In this document: one piece after another, positions 32,211 through 41,870 of the stretch
Position numbering within the stretch: position 1 is the stretch's first letter
Layout of the letters: every line of letters begins with the position of its first letter
From: Hymenobacteraceae bacterium
Lineage (GTDB): Bacteria > Bacteroidota > Bacteroidia > Cytophagales > Flexibacteraceae
Assembly (NCBI GenBank): GCA_947459175.1
Contig: CANHCT010000006.1
Location: forward strand, 1 to 47,643
Reading direction: 5' to 3'
DNA length: 47,643 bases
The notes under the pieces: model-generated
The model's input: only the letters and a program-made list of their open reading frames with translations
Database searches by the model: none
Told to the model about the DNA's origin: nothing
Position numbers and translations under genes: made by a program

Positions 32211-35200
32211 ATGGCTTTTAGAAAGTACAAAAAAATAAACCAGGACTTTACCAAAGTCACCATCAGTTTGGCTTCTCCGGAATCCATTCTTGAGGAATCA
32301 TACGGGCAGGTTACACAGCCCGAAACCATCAACTACCGGACCTACAAGCCGGAAATGGATGGCTTGTTCTGTGAAAGAATTTTTGGTCCGGTCAAGGATT
32401 GGGAGTGCCACTGCGGTAAATACAAGAGAATCCGCTACAAGGGCATCATCTGCGACCGCTGCGGCGTGGAAGTCACCGAGAAAAAAGTGAGAAGAGAGCG
32501 CATGGGCCACATTGAGCTTGTTGTGCCTGTTGCCCATATCTGGTATTTCCGGTCTCTGCCGAACAAAATCGGTTACCTGCTGGGTCTGCCCACTAAAAAA
32601 TTGGACCAAATCATTTATTATGAGCGTTTTGTTGTCATTCAGCCCGGCATCAAGGAAGAAGACAATATCGAATATCTTCAGTTTCTGACAGAAGATGAAT
32701 ATCTGGATATTCTGGAAAAACTTCCCAGAGAAAACCAGATGCTCGAAGATTCTGACCCTAATAAGTTTATTGCTAAAATGGGTGCTGAGGCGCTTGAAAT
32801 GTTACTTTCCAGACTCAATCTGGACGAACTTTCCTACAGCCTCCGGCATTCCGCAGCAAACGATACTTCTCAGCAAAGAAAGGCTGAGGCACTCAAGCGG
32901 CTCAAGGTGGTGGAAGCCTTCCGCGATGCCCGCACACGGATTGCCAACAATCCTGAATGGATGATTATTAAAATGGTTCCTGTTATTCCGCCGGAACTTC
33001 GCCCGCTTGTTCCTTTGGATGGCGGTCGTTTCGCCACCTCCGATTTGAACGACCTCTACAGAAGGGTAATTATTCGGAATAACCGTTTGAAAAGACTTAT
33101 TGAAATAAAAGCACCGGAAGTTATTCTTCGCAATGAAAAAAGGATGCTTCAGGAGGCCGTTGATTCGCTCTTCGACAATTCGAGAAAAGTAAATGCCGTA
33201 AGGGCAGAAGGCAACCGTGCCCTCAAATCCCTTTCCGATATGCTGAAAGGAAAGCAGGGTCGTTTCCGTCAAAACCTGCTCGGAAAGAGGGTTGATTATT
33301 CAGGCCGTTCAGTTATCGTTGTAGGTCCCGAATTGAAATTGCACGAATGCGGTCTTCCGAAAGAAATGGCTGCAGAGCTGTTTAAGCCATTCATTATCAG
33401 GAAACTGATTGAAAGGGGAATTGTAAAGACAGTAAAGTCTGCCAAAAAAATTGTAGATCGGAAAGATCCTGTGGTTTGGGATATTCTGGAAAATGTTTTG
33501 AAAGGCCATCCTGTCCTTCTCAACCGTGCACCGACACTCCACCGTTTGGGTATTCAGGCCTTCCAGCCAAAACTTATTGAAGGAAAAGCCATTCAGCTTC
33601 ATCCTCTTGTATGTACGGCCTTCAACGCCGACTTCGACGGTGACCAGATGGCGGTCCATGTGCCGCTGGGTCATGAGGCCATTTTGGAGGCATCCGTTTT
33701 GATGCTTGCTTCGCACAATATCCTCAACCCTGCCAATGGTGCTCCCATAACCGTACCTTCTCAGGACATGGTTTTGGGCCTCTATTACATTACCAAGGGA
33801 AGAAGAAGCACACCCAAAGAAATCGTAACGGGAGAAGGAAAAACCTTCTACTCGATGGATGAAGTTGTGATTGCCCTTAACGAAAAGCGCCTTGACCAGC
33901 ATGCCTATATTAAGGTAAAGGTAAAAGTGAGAGATGCGCAAGGGCAGTTGGTTGAAAAAATCATCGAAACTGTATCCGGTTGCGTGCTTTTCAATTTGTG
34001 TGTTCCCGAAGAAGTGGGCTACATCAATGAGTTGCTCACCAAAAAGAAACTACAGAAAATTATTGCAGATGTGTACCGCCAGTGCGGAACCAAGCGTACT
34101 GCGAAATTTTTGGATGATATCAAAGAACTCGGATTCCGGATGGCCTTCCGCGGAGGACTCTCAATTGGATTGGACGACATCAAGATTCCGGCCGAAAAAG
34201 ACAAGCTCGTTGCTTCAGCCAAAGAGGAGGTAGAAAGTGTTTGGCAAAACTACCTGATGGGTCTTATTACCGATAACGAAAGGTACAATCAGGTAATCGA
34301 CATTTGGACCAGGGTAAATTCTCAAATCACAGAAACCCTGATGCGCCAATTGGAAAATGACAACCAGGGCTTCAACTCCATCTATATGATGATGCACTCC
34401 GGAGCCCGGGGTTCCCGTGAGCAAATCCGCCAGTTGGGTGGTATGCGGGGTCTGATGGCCAAGCCCCAGAAGAATCTTCAGGGCTCAGTTGGCGAAATCA
34501 TCGAAAACCCCATTCTCTCCAATTTTAAGGAAGGTCTCGATGTACTGGAATACTTTATCTCCACCCACGGTGCCCGTAAAGGTCTGGCAGATACGGCATT
34601 GAAAACTGCCGATGCGGGTTACCTCACCCGTCGTTTGCACGATGTTGCCCAGGATCTGGTCATCAACGAAGTAGACTGCGGTACCCTGAGGGGAATTACC
34701 GTATCGGCCCTGAAGGAAAATGAAGAGGTGGTAGAACCCCTTGCCGAAAGAATTTTGGGCCGGGTTTCTGTTCACGATGTTTTCAGTCCGCTAACAGGAG
34801 AATTGCTGGTTTCCAACAACCAGGCCATTTCTGAAGAAACAGCCAAGGCCATCGATGATGCCGGAGTGGAAGAAATCGAAATTCGTTCTGTGCTAACCTG
34901 CGAAACCAAGCGGGGAGTTTGTTCTATGTGTTATGGACGCAATCTGGCTTCCGGAAAAGCGGTGCAAAAAGGTGAGTCAGTGGGAGTTATTGCGGCCCAG
35001 TCGATTGGTGAGCCCGGTACTCAGCTGACACTTAGAACGTTCCACGTGGGTGGTACTGCATCTAACATTGCCGTTGAATCCACCATCAAAGCTAAGCAGG
35101 ACGGTGTGGTTATTTTTGACGAAGTCAGGACACTTCAAACCACCAGCAACGAGGGCGAAACCATTGATGTGGTAATCGGCCGTACCGGTGAAATGCGTTT

Positions 35201-36557
35201 GGTTCCTGAAGGCAAAGAAAATTCAGACAAAACCCTCATGACCGCCAATATACCTTATGGTTCTTTCCTGAAGGTAAAATCGGGTCAGAAGGTCAGCAAG
35301 GGCCAGGAAATTTGTTTCTGGGATCCTTATAATGCGGTTATCCTCACAGATATTGATGGTAAAGTTGAATTTGATTCCATCGAAGAAGGTATCACCTTCC
35401 GCGAGGAATACGATGAGCAAACCGGTCACCGCGAAAAAGTAATCATCGAAACCAAGGATAAGGCCAAAAACCCTTCCATTGTGGTACAGGGAAAATCGGA
35501 TTCCAAATCCTTCAACCTTCCGGTTGGCGCCCACCTGGTGGTGGAAAATGGCCAGAAAATCAAGGCCGGTCAGGTTATGGCCAAAATCCCGAGGTCTGCA
35601 GGTAAGACCCGCGACATTACCGGTGGTTTGCCCAGGGTTACCGAGCTTTTCGAAGCCAGGAATCCATCCAACCCGGCTGTTGTTTCTGAGATTGACGGTA
35701 TCGTATCGTATGGCGGTATCAAGCGTGGTAACAGGGAAATCTTCATTGAGTCCAGAGACGGGGTGAAGAAAAAATACATGGTGCCTCTTTCCAAGCACAT
35801 CCTGGTTCAGGACAGCGATTATGTAAAAGCGGGAATGGCCCTTTCAGACGGAGCTATTACGCCATCCGACATTCTTGCCATCAAAGGACCCACCGCGGTT
35901 CAGGAGTACCTGGTGAATGAAATCCAGGAGGTTTACCGTTTGCAAGGTGTGAAAATCAATGACAAACACATTGAAATCATTGTCCGCCAGATGATGCAGA
36001 AGGTGGAGATCACTGAGCCCGGCGATACCAACTTCCTTCCCGGTCAGACGGTGGATAAGTTTACCTTCAGAAGGGAAAACGATGAAATTATGGGAGCCAA
36101 GGTGGTAACCGATGCCGGAGATTCAGAAAATCTGAAGCCCGGACAAATCGTATCATCCAAGCGCCTCCGGGACGAAAACTCCAGTCTTAAGAGAAGGGAT
36201 GCCCGTTTGGTAGAAGTCAGAGATGCCGAAGCCGCTACATCAAGACCCATTCTGATGGGTATTACACAGGCTTCTCTCGGAACAGAAAGCTTTATTTCAG
36301 CTGCCTCTTTCCAGGAAACCACCAAGGTGCTGAGCGAAGCCTCCATCAGAGGTAAAGCAGATTACCTTCTTGGTTTGAAAGAGAATGTGATTGTAGGTCA
36401 CCTGATTCCTGCCGGAACCGGCATGCGGGATTACGACGACCTGGTAGTCGGTTCCAAGGCTGAACTGGAAACCCTGACTCAACTGGCAGAGCAAAATGCC
36501 GCCACTACAGGGCAAACAGGATACAGGAAATCAAAAAGAGAAACCTCAATCGCCTGA
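32211..36557 (+). CDS. rpoC: DNA-directed RNA polymerase subunit beta'
   Basis: A 1448-residue catalytic subunit of RNA polymerase, full length for Bacteroidota. The N-terminal zinc ribbon has C66, C68, C81 and C84. The active-site loop NADFDGDQM starts at N472 and supplies the three aspartates that hold magnesium (D474, D476, D478). Further on are a second cysteine cluster ([17 protein letters not shown]), the trigger-loop region ([16 protein letters not shown]) and the C-terminal LIPAGTGM. It is normally encoded just after rpoB. Here the gene before it is a divergent small protein and rpoC has its own promoter. DUF3467 follows after 5 nt. Confidence 0.99.
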   Translation: MAFRKYKKINQDFTKVTISLASPESILEESYGQVTQPETINYRTYKPEMDGLFCERIFGPVKDWECHCGKYKRIRYKGIICDRCGVEVTEKKVRRERMGHIELVVPVAHIWYFRSLPNKIGYLLGLPTKKLDQIIYYERFVVIQPGIKEEDNIEYLQFLTEDEYLDILEKLPRENQMLEDSDPNKFIAKMGAEALEMLLSRLNLDELSYSLRHSAANDTSQQRKAEALKRLKVVEAFRDARTRIANNPEWMIIKMVPVIPPELRPLVPLDGGRFATSDLNDLYRRVIIRNNRLKRLIEIKAPEVILRNEKRMLQEAVDSLFDNSRKVNAVRAEGNRALKSLSDMLKGKQGRFRQNLLGKRVDYSGRSVIVVGPELKLHECGLPKEMAAELFKPFIIRKLIERGIVKTVKSAKKIVDRKDPVVWDILENVLKGHPVLLNRAPTLHRLGIQAFQPKLIEGKAIQLHPLVCTAFNADFDGDQMAVHVPLGHEAILEASVLMLASHNILNPANGAPITVPSQDMVLGLYYITKGRRSTPKEIVTGEGKTFYSMDEVVIALNEKRLDQHAYIKVKVKVRDAQGQLVEKIIETVSGCVLFNLCVPEEVGYINELLTKKKLQKIIADVYRQCGTKRTAKFLDDIKELGFRMAFRGGLSIGLDDIKIPAEKDKLVASAKEEVESVWQNYLMGLITDNERYNQVIDIWTRVNSQITETLMRQLENDNQGFNSIYMMMHSGARGSREQIRQLGGMRGLMAKPQKNLQGSVGEIIENPILSNFKEGLDVLEYFISTHGARKGLADTALKTADAGYLTRRLHDVAQDLVINEVDCGTLRGITVSALKENEEVVEPLAERILGRVSVHDVFSPLTGELLVSNNQAISEETAKAIDDAGVEEIEIRSVLTCETKRGVCSMCYGRNLASGKAVQKGESVGVIAAQSIGEPGTQLTLRTFHVGGTASNIAVESTIKAKQDGVVIFDEVRTLQTTSNEGETIDVVIGRTGEMRLVPEGKENSDKTLMTANIPYGSFLKVKSGQKVSKGQEICFWDPYNAVILTDIDGKVEFDSIEEGITFREEYDEQTGHREKVIIETKDKAKNPSIVVQGKSDSKSFNLPVGAHLVVENGQKIKAGQVMAKIPRSAGKTRDITGGLPRVTELFEARNPSNPAVVSEIDGIVSYGGIKRGNREIFIESRDGVKKKYMVPLSKHILVQDSDYVKAGMALSDGAITPSDILAIKGPTAVQEYLVNEIQEVYRLQGVKINDKHIEIIVRQMMQKVEITEPGDTNFLPGQTVDKFTFRRENDEIMGAKVVTDAGDSENLKPGQIVSSKRLRDENSSLKRRDARLVEVRDAEAATSRPILMGITQASLGTESFISAASFQETTKVLSEASIRGKADYLLGLKENVIVGHLIPAGTGMRDYDDLVVGSKAELETLTQLAEQNAATTGQTGYRKSKRETSIA

Positions 36558-36562
36558 TAATC

Positions 36563-36877
36563 ATGGAAAATCAGAATGAGGCAAATCAAATCAACATAGA
36601 ACTTTCGGAAGAAATGGCTGAAGGCACTTACGCCAATTTGGCAATGATTGCCCACTCCAATTCGGAATTTGTAATCGATTTTATCCGATTGATGCCCGGG
36701 GTTCCCAAAGCGAAAGTAAAGTCCCGCATTGTGATGACGCCGGAACATACGGTTCGTTTTCTTCAGGCTCTGAAGGAAAATGTGGAGCGCTATCAGGATG
36801 CCTTTGGTGACATTCGCGACATGAGTGATATGCCTAAGGTACCTTTTAATTTCGGTGGAACTATGGGTCAGGCGTAA
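36563..36877 (+). CDS. DUF3467 family protein
   Basis: A 104-residue protein. The sequence with EGTYANLAMIAHSNSEFVIDFIRLMPGVPKAKVKSRIVMTPEH is the DUF3467 signature. The ending (FNFGGTMGQA) is variable. The family is widespread in Bacteroidota and often follows rpoC; its function is not known, though a small nucleic-acid- or transcription-related role is often guessed. It starts 5 nt after rpoC and ends 15 nt before pdhA, within one probable operon. Confidence 0.93.
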   Translation: MENQNEANQINIELSEEMAEGTYANLAMIAHSNSEFVIDFIRLMPGVPKAKVKSRIVMTPEHTVRFLQALKENVERYQDAFGDIRDMSDMPKVPFNFGGTMGQA

Positions 36878-36892
36878 ACTTGCGTGGGAGTA

Positions 36893-37927
36893 ATGGAAAA
36901 AGAGAAAACCAAAACTTCAAAAAACGGAAGCACTGCAAAAACCAAACATCCGAAGGAAAGATACCTTTTTTGGTTTGAGAATATGTTGCTCATGCGGCGC
37001 TTCGAAGAAAAGGCCGGTCAGCTTTACGGGATGCAGAAAATCAAAGGTTTTTGCCATCTGTACATAGGCCAGGAGGCTTGCGCTTCTGGCGCAAAGACTG
37101 CTACCCGCGAAGGTGACAAATGGATGACTGCCTACCGGGATCACGGCATTCCGCTTGCCTTGGGTTCGGACCCGAAAGCCCTTATGGCTGAGTTGTTTGC
37201 CAAAGCCACAGGCTGCTCGAAGGGCAAGGGTGGATCTATGCACTTTTTCGATAAATCTGTAAATTTTGTCGGAGGTCATGGTATTGTGGGTGCACAGGTA
37301 CCCATGGGTGCAGGTTTGGCATTTGCAGAAAAATACAACAAAACCGGAAACATAGCCCTGTGCTACATGGGCGACGGAGCAGTGCGTCAGGGCGCATTTC
37401 ACGAAGCACTGAACATGGCCATGACATGGAAACTTCCCGTTATTTTTATCATTGAAAACAACGGATATGCCATGGGGACCTCGGTTGAAAGGACATCCAA
37501 TGTTACTGAATTGTACAAACTGGGTTCTGCATTCGATATGCCTTCCGAGCCTGTCAATGCCATGCGTCCTGAGGATGTTCATGAGGCTGTTGCTATGGCG
37601 GCCGACCGTGCCAGAAGGGGTGATGGACCAACCCTGCTCGAGTTCAGAACTTATCGCTATAAAGGTCATTCTATGTCAGACCCTGCCAAGTACAGAACCA
37701 AAGAAGAACTGGAAGAGTACAAAGAGCAGGATCCCATTGAGCATGTGAGGGATGTAATCCTGAGCAATGGCTGGGCAGAGGAATCTGACCTCGAAGCAAT
37801 CGAAGAAAAAATCAAAGCCATTGTAAATGAAAGCGTAACCTTCGCAGAAGAGTCGCCTTATCCCACACCGGATGAGGTGTACAAAGATGTTTATGTGGAC
37901 CAAAATTATCCCTACATTGTTGATTAA
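36893..37927 (+). CDS. pdhA: Pyruvate dehydrogenase E1 component, alpha subunit
   Basis: A 344-residue thiamine-diphosphate enzyme subunit that decarboxylates pyruvate for acetyl-CoA synthesis, working with an E1 beta partner that is not in the window. The ThDP motif runs from G160-D-G162 (GDGAVRQGAF) to IIENN about 30 residues on. GHGIVGAQVPMGAGLAFA and the phosphorylation-loop region (YRYKGHSMSDP) are also present. ATG 36893 is used; the frame extends to a GTG at 36884. It is in an operon with rpoC, not with pdhB/pdhC. A branched-chain 2-oxo acid E1 is possible but the pattern fits pyruvate better. Confidence 0.93.
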   Translation: MEKEKTKTSKNGSTAKTKHPKERYLFWFENMLLMRRFEEKAGQLYGMQKIKGFCHLYIGQEACASGAKTATREGDKWMTAYRDHGIPLALGSDPKALMAELFAKATGCSKGKGGSMHFFDKSVNFVGGHGIVGAQVPMGAGLAFAEKYNKTGNIALCYMGDGAVRQGAFHEALNMAMTWKLPVIFIIENNGYAMGTSVERTSNVTELYKLGSAFDMPSEPVNAMRPEDVHEAVAMAADRARRGDGPTLLEFRTYRYKGHSMSDPAKYRTKEELEEYKEQDPIEHVRDVILSNGWAEESDLEAIEEKIKAIVNESVTFAEESPYPTPDEVYKDVYVDQNYPYIVD

Positions 37928-37933
37928 GATTTT

Positions 37934-38647
37934 ATGAGTCAAGAAGTTAATAACAAAGTTGAAAACCGGGAGTCGGCACTCGAGAACCCGGAGGTAATGG
38001 TAGAAAAGCTCAGTAACTTCGAGCATTACATTGAAAAGAATTCCAAGAAACTGGCCATGCTCGTGGGAGCCATTGTGCTGGCGGTGGCCGGATATTTCGG
38101 CTATCAGTGGTGGAGCGGTACCCAAAACGATGAAGCCCAGGAACAAATGTTTTCTGCCATCTATTATTTTGAATCCGATTCGCTGAAAAAGGCATTGAAC
38201 GGAGACGGAAACCATCCCGGTTTTTTGTCTATTGCCGAGGATTATCCTTTTACCAAAGCCGGAAATTTGGCCCATTTCTACATTGGTGCCATCTACCTCA
38301 AGCAGGGGAAATATCAGGATGCCGTGGATAATCTGGGTAAATTCAGTTCAGGCGATATCCTTATTCAACCAAGGGCGCACTGCCTGATGGGCGACGCATA
38401 TCTGGAAATGAACGATTTGGATAAGGCCCTTGAGCATTACAAAAAAGCGGCTTTGCATGCTCCAAACAAGTATTTTTCTCCCCGCTATCTGCTGAAAGCC
38501 GGTCTGGTACAGGAGTTGCAGAAAAACTACAACGATGCCATCAATACCTATGGCACCATTATAGAGAAATACTATGACAGTCAGGAAGTTTCGGAAGCCA
38601 AAAAACTGAAAGCCCGTCTAGAGCAGATGACGGAAGGCTCGAACTAG
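37934..38647 (+). CDS. Membrane-anchored TPR protein (YfgM-like)
   Basis: A 237-residue protein with a 40-residue cytoplasmic N-terminus, one membrane helix (about 41-59) and three or more tetratricopeptide repeats outside (AGNLAHFYIGAIYLKQGKYQDA, ALEHYKKAALHAP, DAINTYGTIIEKYY). Topology and size match YfgM-type proteins that work with periplasmic chaperones and the Sec translocon. That role is carried over from the family. It starts 6 nt after pdhA and is the last gene before the terminator at 38666. Confidence 0.82.
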   Translation: MSQEVNNKVENRESALENPEVMVEKLSNFEHYIEKNSKKLAMLVGAIVLAVAGYFGYQWWSGTQNDEAQEQMFSAIYYFESDSLKKALNGDGNHPGFLSIAEDYPFTKAGNLAHFYIGAIYLKQGKYQDAVDNLGKFSSGDILIQPRAHCLMGDAYLEMNDLDKALEHYKKAALHAPNKYFSPRYLLKAGLVQELQKNYNDAINTYGTIIEKYYDSQEVSEAKKLKARLEQMTEGSN

Positions 38648-38665
38648 ACCTGTATAAAACAATGG

Positions 38666-38696
38666 AAAAGGTAGTCGTTCGGCTGCCTTTTTTTTT
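38666..38696 (+). terminator. Terminator of the rpoC-pdhA operon
   Basis: The stem AAAAGGTAGTC / GGCTGCCTTTT with a GTTC loop (11 bp including two G-T pairs) runs into a tract of T up to 38696. It lies 19 nt after the stop and separates this operon from the convergent peptidase gene. Confidence 0.88.
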
Positions 38697-38717
38697 GTGT
38701 CGTTTGGATTTTGGCAA

Positions 38718-39671
38718 TCAGGCCGGCAGGAGGGCTTCCAGCATTTGCATGAATCCCTCCAAATCCCGTTTATGTACCGACTCCTGGCTGGAGTGCGGGT
38801 TTTCGGAAGGTGGTCCGATAAAACACCAATCGATGGGGTAGGGAAGGTGCTGGATTTCCCGGCCATCGCTCCCGCCGTGCCGCTCCACCTCCTGTTGAAA
38901 CGATATTTGCTGCTTTTCCAGGATGTCCATAATCTCCCGGACAAATCTTCGCCTCGGAATCCGGCTGTCTCTCAGCGATACCACGGGTCCGTTTCCTGCA
39001 AATACACCTTCCGAGGTCCAGGTAACATCCACAATCAGGCTTTGGTCGGTGCCGAATTTTTCATAAAGGCTTTTTGCCATAATGCCGGCACCCCCGCCTC
39101 CGTGTTCTTCGTATGTGGTAAAGATCAAAGCCGTATTCTCCGCCCTATCGGCCATCATCAGCAAGGCCCAGACCCCCAACCGGTCGTCGAGATAGGGACT
39201 TTTAATCCAATCGTCCTCCACAAGGAAGCCCGGGAAATAGGTCAGGGTAGTGCCGGGCTTGATATTTTTTGTGTAATCTACCAGAGAAAGGTCGTTTTCC
39301 TCTTCCATGATGAGACGGGTATGTAATATGGAGCCATCCTGCTCAAATACCATCAAATCACCGGTTTTTCCGTCCGGGCCTCCTATTGGAATCACATTGT
39401 TGTCGTAGCGAATGGTGTAGCCAACGGTGTCCATGTGGGCATAAAATGCCCGTTTTGGTTTGCCGAAAATGAGCGCGATGTTATCCTGAAAGCCATTTCC
39501 TGTCCAGATTCGGGGTGTGCTTTTCCAGGTATATTGATGGTTTTGTGCATAGGCCAGCACAAAGTCGGCCACAGCACCCTCATCGCCGCTGGTTCCGGGA
39601 ATGCTGCAAATTGCTTTTAACAGATCCAGGTTTTCTTTGCTGAGGTAATTCGGGTTACCGGATGATTTCAT
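38718..39671 (-). CDS. M42/M20-type zinc aminopeptidase-like protein
   Basis: A 317-residue cytosolic metallopeptidase. The two-metal site can be followed: H79 and D81 in HMDTVG, D162/D163 in YLDDRLG, catalytic and metal-bridging E188/E189 in YEEHGGGG, D215, and H300 near the end. The order matches the M28/M42/M20 clan MH; M42 (glutamyl aminopeptidase/FrvX-like) fits best. The start ATG 39671 overlaps the DUF1684 stop as ATGA; the upstream frame to 39767 overlaps that gene and is not used. Substrate unknown. Confidence 0.85.
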   Translation of the reverse strand: MKSSGNPNYLSKENLDLLKAICSIPGTSGDEGAVADFVLAYAQNHQYTWKSTPRIWTGNGFQDNIALIFGKPKRAFYAHMDTVGYTIRYDNNVIPIGGPDGKTGDLMVFEQDGSILHTRLIMEEENDLSLVDYTKNIKPGTTLTYFPGFLVEDDWIKSPYLDDRLGVWALLMMADRAENTALIFTTYEEHGGGGAGIMAKSLYEKFGTDQSLIVDVTWTSEGVFAGNGPVVSLRDSRIPRRRFVREIMDILEKQQISFQQEVERHGGSDGREIQHLPYPIDWCFIGPPSENPHSSQESVHKRDLEGFMQMLEALLPA

Positions 39672-40291
39672 TTGGAAGGATAGGTTTTTTCTCCTGCTTC
39701 CACCGCCTTGCTCAGGTGATTTTCGGCCGGAATTTTTGCGCAAATAAAGTGCTCTTTGTAGGCGCACCAGGGATTGTAGGCAAAATTAAAGTCCAGAATG
39801 GCTGTTTTTCCTTTTTTCAAAACCACATCCAGATACCGGCCGCCTCCATAGGTTTCACGGCCGTTGCTAAGATCAGCAAATGGGATAAAGTACAGGCTGT
39901 CAGAATTTTCATCTGAATTTTTGTAGAAATACAGACTGTCGCGCCAGGTTTCTTTCTCCAAAACCACAAATCCCGACTTCAGGTGCGAAGTATAGCCCGG
40001 TCTGTCCGGCATCAGGTCCGCTTCTTCGGGTGAAGGAAGCCAGAATACCTCGGCTCTGTACCGCTCTTTTTCGGTGGGCGGATAGTAATGCAGTGAATCA
40101 AATGCGGAATCTAAATAAAATGGTGCTCCCACCCTTTGGGAAAGGGATTGATTTTTTAATTCTCTGAATTTCAAAATGTTTCGAGGGTCGAAAGGCTCTG
40201 TCTCGGGTGTAAGCATCATGATGGAAAAGAAAATGCCCACCACAATGGCCACGCCTGCAAAAAGGAAAACAAGGGAAGTTTTTATGTTCAC
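39668..40291 (-). CDS. DUF1684 family protein, membrane-anchored
   Basis: A 207-residue protein with an N-terminal membrane helix (residues 7-27), probably an uncleaved anchor. The DUF1684 hallmarks are at the C-terminal half: FADLSNGRETYGGGRYLDV, then DFNFAYNPWCAY and AKIPAENHLSKAVEAGEK. The domain is of unknown function and common in Bacteroidota and Actinobacteria. The start codon is GTG (40291-40289), overlapping the radC stop as GTGA. It lies between radC and the M42-type peptidase in a coupled set of three genes. Confidence 0.92.
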   Translation of the reverse strand: MNIKTSLVFLFAGVAIVVGIFFSIMMLTPETEPFDPRNILKFRELKNQSLSQRVGAPFYLDSAFDSLHYYPPTEKERYRAEVFWLPSPEEADLMPDRPGYTSHLKSGFVVLEKETWRDSLYFYKNSDENSDSLYFIPFADLSNGRETYGGGRYLDVVLKKGKTAILDFNFAYNPWCAYKEHFICAKIPAENHLSKAVEAGEKTYPSK

Positions 40292-40980
40292 AATTTACCT
40301 TCGTCCTGAAAACTGAAATATCCCGAATTGGTGAATATGATGTGGTCCAAAAGCCGGATGTTTAAAATTTGTCCGGCATCAAATACCCTTCTGGTCAGGT
40401 TGATGTCTTCGGTGCTGGGTTCCTTCTTTTCGCTCGGATGGTTGTGAACCAGCACAATGGAGGTGGCATAATTTTCCAGTGCCTCCTTAAAAATGATGCG
40501 GATATCTACCGAAACCTGTGTGATGCCACCTTCTCCGATTTTCACCTTTTTTATGGGTCTCAGGGCATTGTTCATCAAGATTACCCAAAACTGCTCGTGT
40601 GGCAAATCCAGGAGATCCGGTCTCATGAACTCGAATATCTTCTGAGAACTCCGAAGTTGCTCAAGTGATTCGGATTCAGTATCTTTTCTTCTGCGGCCAA
40701 GTTCTATGGCTGCCATAATGCCGATGGCCCTGGCCTCACCGATTCCTTTTATTTTGGTGAGCTCTTTGATGCCCATTTTGGCCAGCCGGTTCAGGTCGTG
40801 CTGGCATGCTGCCAATATCCGCTTGGCCAAATCTACCGCCGATTCTTTGGGTGTGCCGGAACCAATGATGATTCCGAGCAATTCCGCATCGGAGAGGGAA
40901 TTTTTTCCTTTAGCTATCAGTTTTTCTCTGGGCCGGTCATCCTCTGCCCATTCGGTGATGCTGAGCCTTTTTTCTGACAT
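40288..40980 (-). CDS. radC: RadC-family JAB/JAMM protein (UPF0758)
   Basis: A 230-residue protein. The N-terminus has a helix-hairpin-helix (LTKIKGIGEARA, about 75-86) and the C-terminal half a JAMM-like metal site: H179 and H181 in HNHPS and D192 in STED. The start, WAEDDRPREKLIAKG, is typical of the family. Despite the name, a direct role in DNA repair has been questioned, and its biochemical activity is not settled. It starts 27 nt after the His-rich membrane protein and overlaps DUF1684 by 4 bp. Confidence 0.95.
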   Translation of the reverse strand: MSEKRLSITEWAEDDRPREKLIAKGKNSLSDAELLGIIIGSGTPKESAVDLAKRILAACQHDLNRLAKMGIKELTKIKGIGEARAIGIMAAIELGRRRKDTESESLEQLRSSQKIFEFMRPDLLDLPHEQFWVILMNNALRPIKKVKIGEGGITQVSVDIRIIFKEALENYATSIVLVHNHPSEKKEPSTEDINLTRRVFDAGQILNIRLLDHIIFTNSGYFSFQDEGKL

Positions 40981-41007
40981 ACTTCGAATGAGAAATCAGG
41001 GCAAAAA

Positions 41008-41247
41008 TCAGTGGTGGTCGTGGTGGTGGTGATCGGGCTTAATGCCGTTTTTGAAGTAATAGTATTTCAGCAATGTGCCCCCTGCAAAAACCAAAAGCCA
41101 AATCCAGTATACCCGGTTAAAATTGGTTATCTCCCTTTCGGTAAGGTAAAGCCCGAGTTGCGCCAGTGCGGAAACAATAATGCCGGTTGCAGCCAGATTC
41201 TGCCAGATGTTGAATTGCCAGAATTTAAATTCGGATTGGGTTGTCAT
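41008..41247 (-). CDS. Small two-helix membrane protein with His-rich C-terminus
   Basis: A 79-residue protein with two hydrophobic segments (about 17-36 and 46-64) and the C-terminal tail KPDHHHHDHH. The tail, with seven histidines and two aspartates among its last nine residues, could bind Zn, Ni or Cu. No family is recognised. It starts at ATG 41247, with a -7 box (41286-41293) 38 nt upstream, and is the first gene before radC. The whole length is in one frame with no sign of truncation. Confidence 0.65.
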   Translation of the reverse strand: MTTQSEFKFWQFNIWQNLAATGIIVSALAQLGLYLTEREITNFNRVYWIWLLVFAGGTLLKYYYFKNGIKPDHHHHDHH

Positions 41248-41285
41248 ATTTTCAATGGAAAGCTTTAGTAAATCCTTCTCTTTGG

Positions 41286-41293
41286 CAAAGTTA
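41286..41293 (-). promoter_or_regulatory. -7 box upstream of the His-rich protein and radC
   Basis: TAACTTTG on the minus strand is an exact TAnnTTTG match. No TTTG is seen at the -33 distance. Confidence 0.4.
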
Positions 41294-41444
41294 GGGAAAT
41301 TTGTGCCGCCGTTTTTCCCTTAAGATAAAAATTTTCGGTCGGGAGAATAATTCCGCTTTTTATCCTGACGGCCAATCGGGAGCCGCGTTTTCTGAGCCGA
41401 TTCCCGGCAATGCCTTAATTATTGAATACAATGCAGCCCAACCT

Positions 41445-41870
41445 TCAGACGATACTGAAGATTTCGCTGATTCCGTTTTCACGACAGAGCAGGGGATTGA
41501 GGATTTCATCAAAGGGAATGCTCTGATTTTCAGGGTGAGACAATACATCTACTGCTGCTTCCAGGTGTTGAGATTTTACATCCAGCACCACCAGATTGGA
41601 GAGCCAGTGCGAAATCTCTTCCCGGATCAATGCCCCCGGAACTTTCCATTCGCTCAGCAGGGAAGCCACCCGCGACAATGCCGGCACAGAAGTGTAGACC
41701 GCAACATCCGGTTCGAGGCTCATTTTCAGAAGGTTTTCATGAATTTTTTCCCTCAGGGCAATCAGTCTTTCCCTGTCTTCCGGACCGGGATTCCTCATAA
41801 AACCATAATCCGGGTAACGGTGAAAAAAATCACTCAGCAAGATGTGGGTTTCCAGAAACACCTTCCTCAT
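41445..41870 (-). CDS. PIN-like domain protein, divergent active site
   Basis: A 141-residue protein. The start, KVFLETHILLSDFF, has the shape of the PIN-domain first strand (usually VFLDTNILLD), but the first acidic residue is E7 and the following Asn is His. A later stretch (QSIPFDEILNPLLCRENGISEIFSIV) resembles the PIN end (DFEDALIAALA ... I.T). Most PIN proteins are RNases and many are VapC-like toxins; no antitoxin gene is adjacent, so a toxin pair is not supported. It overlaps the DUF1573 gene by ATGA and is the last gene of the pyrG cluster. Confidence 0.5.
   Translation of the reverse strand: MRKVFLETHILLSDFFHRYPDYGFMRNPGPEDRERLIALREKIHENLLKMSLEPDVAVYTSVPALSRVASLLSEWKVPGALIREEISHWLSNLVVLDVKSQHLEAAVDVLSHPENQSIPFDEILNPLLCRENGISEIFSIV

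Noticed and set aside
41008-41040. His-rich tail as a cloning tag
   Set aside because: The histidines are encoded with mixed codons, broken by Asp, and lie in a natural operon.
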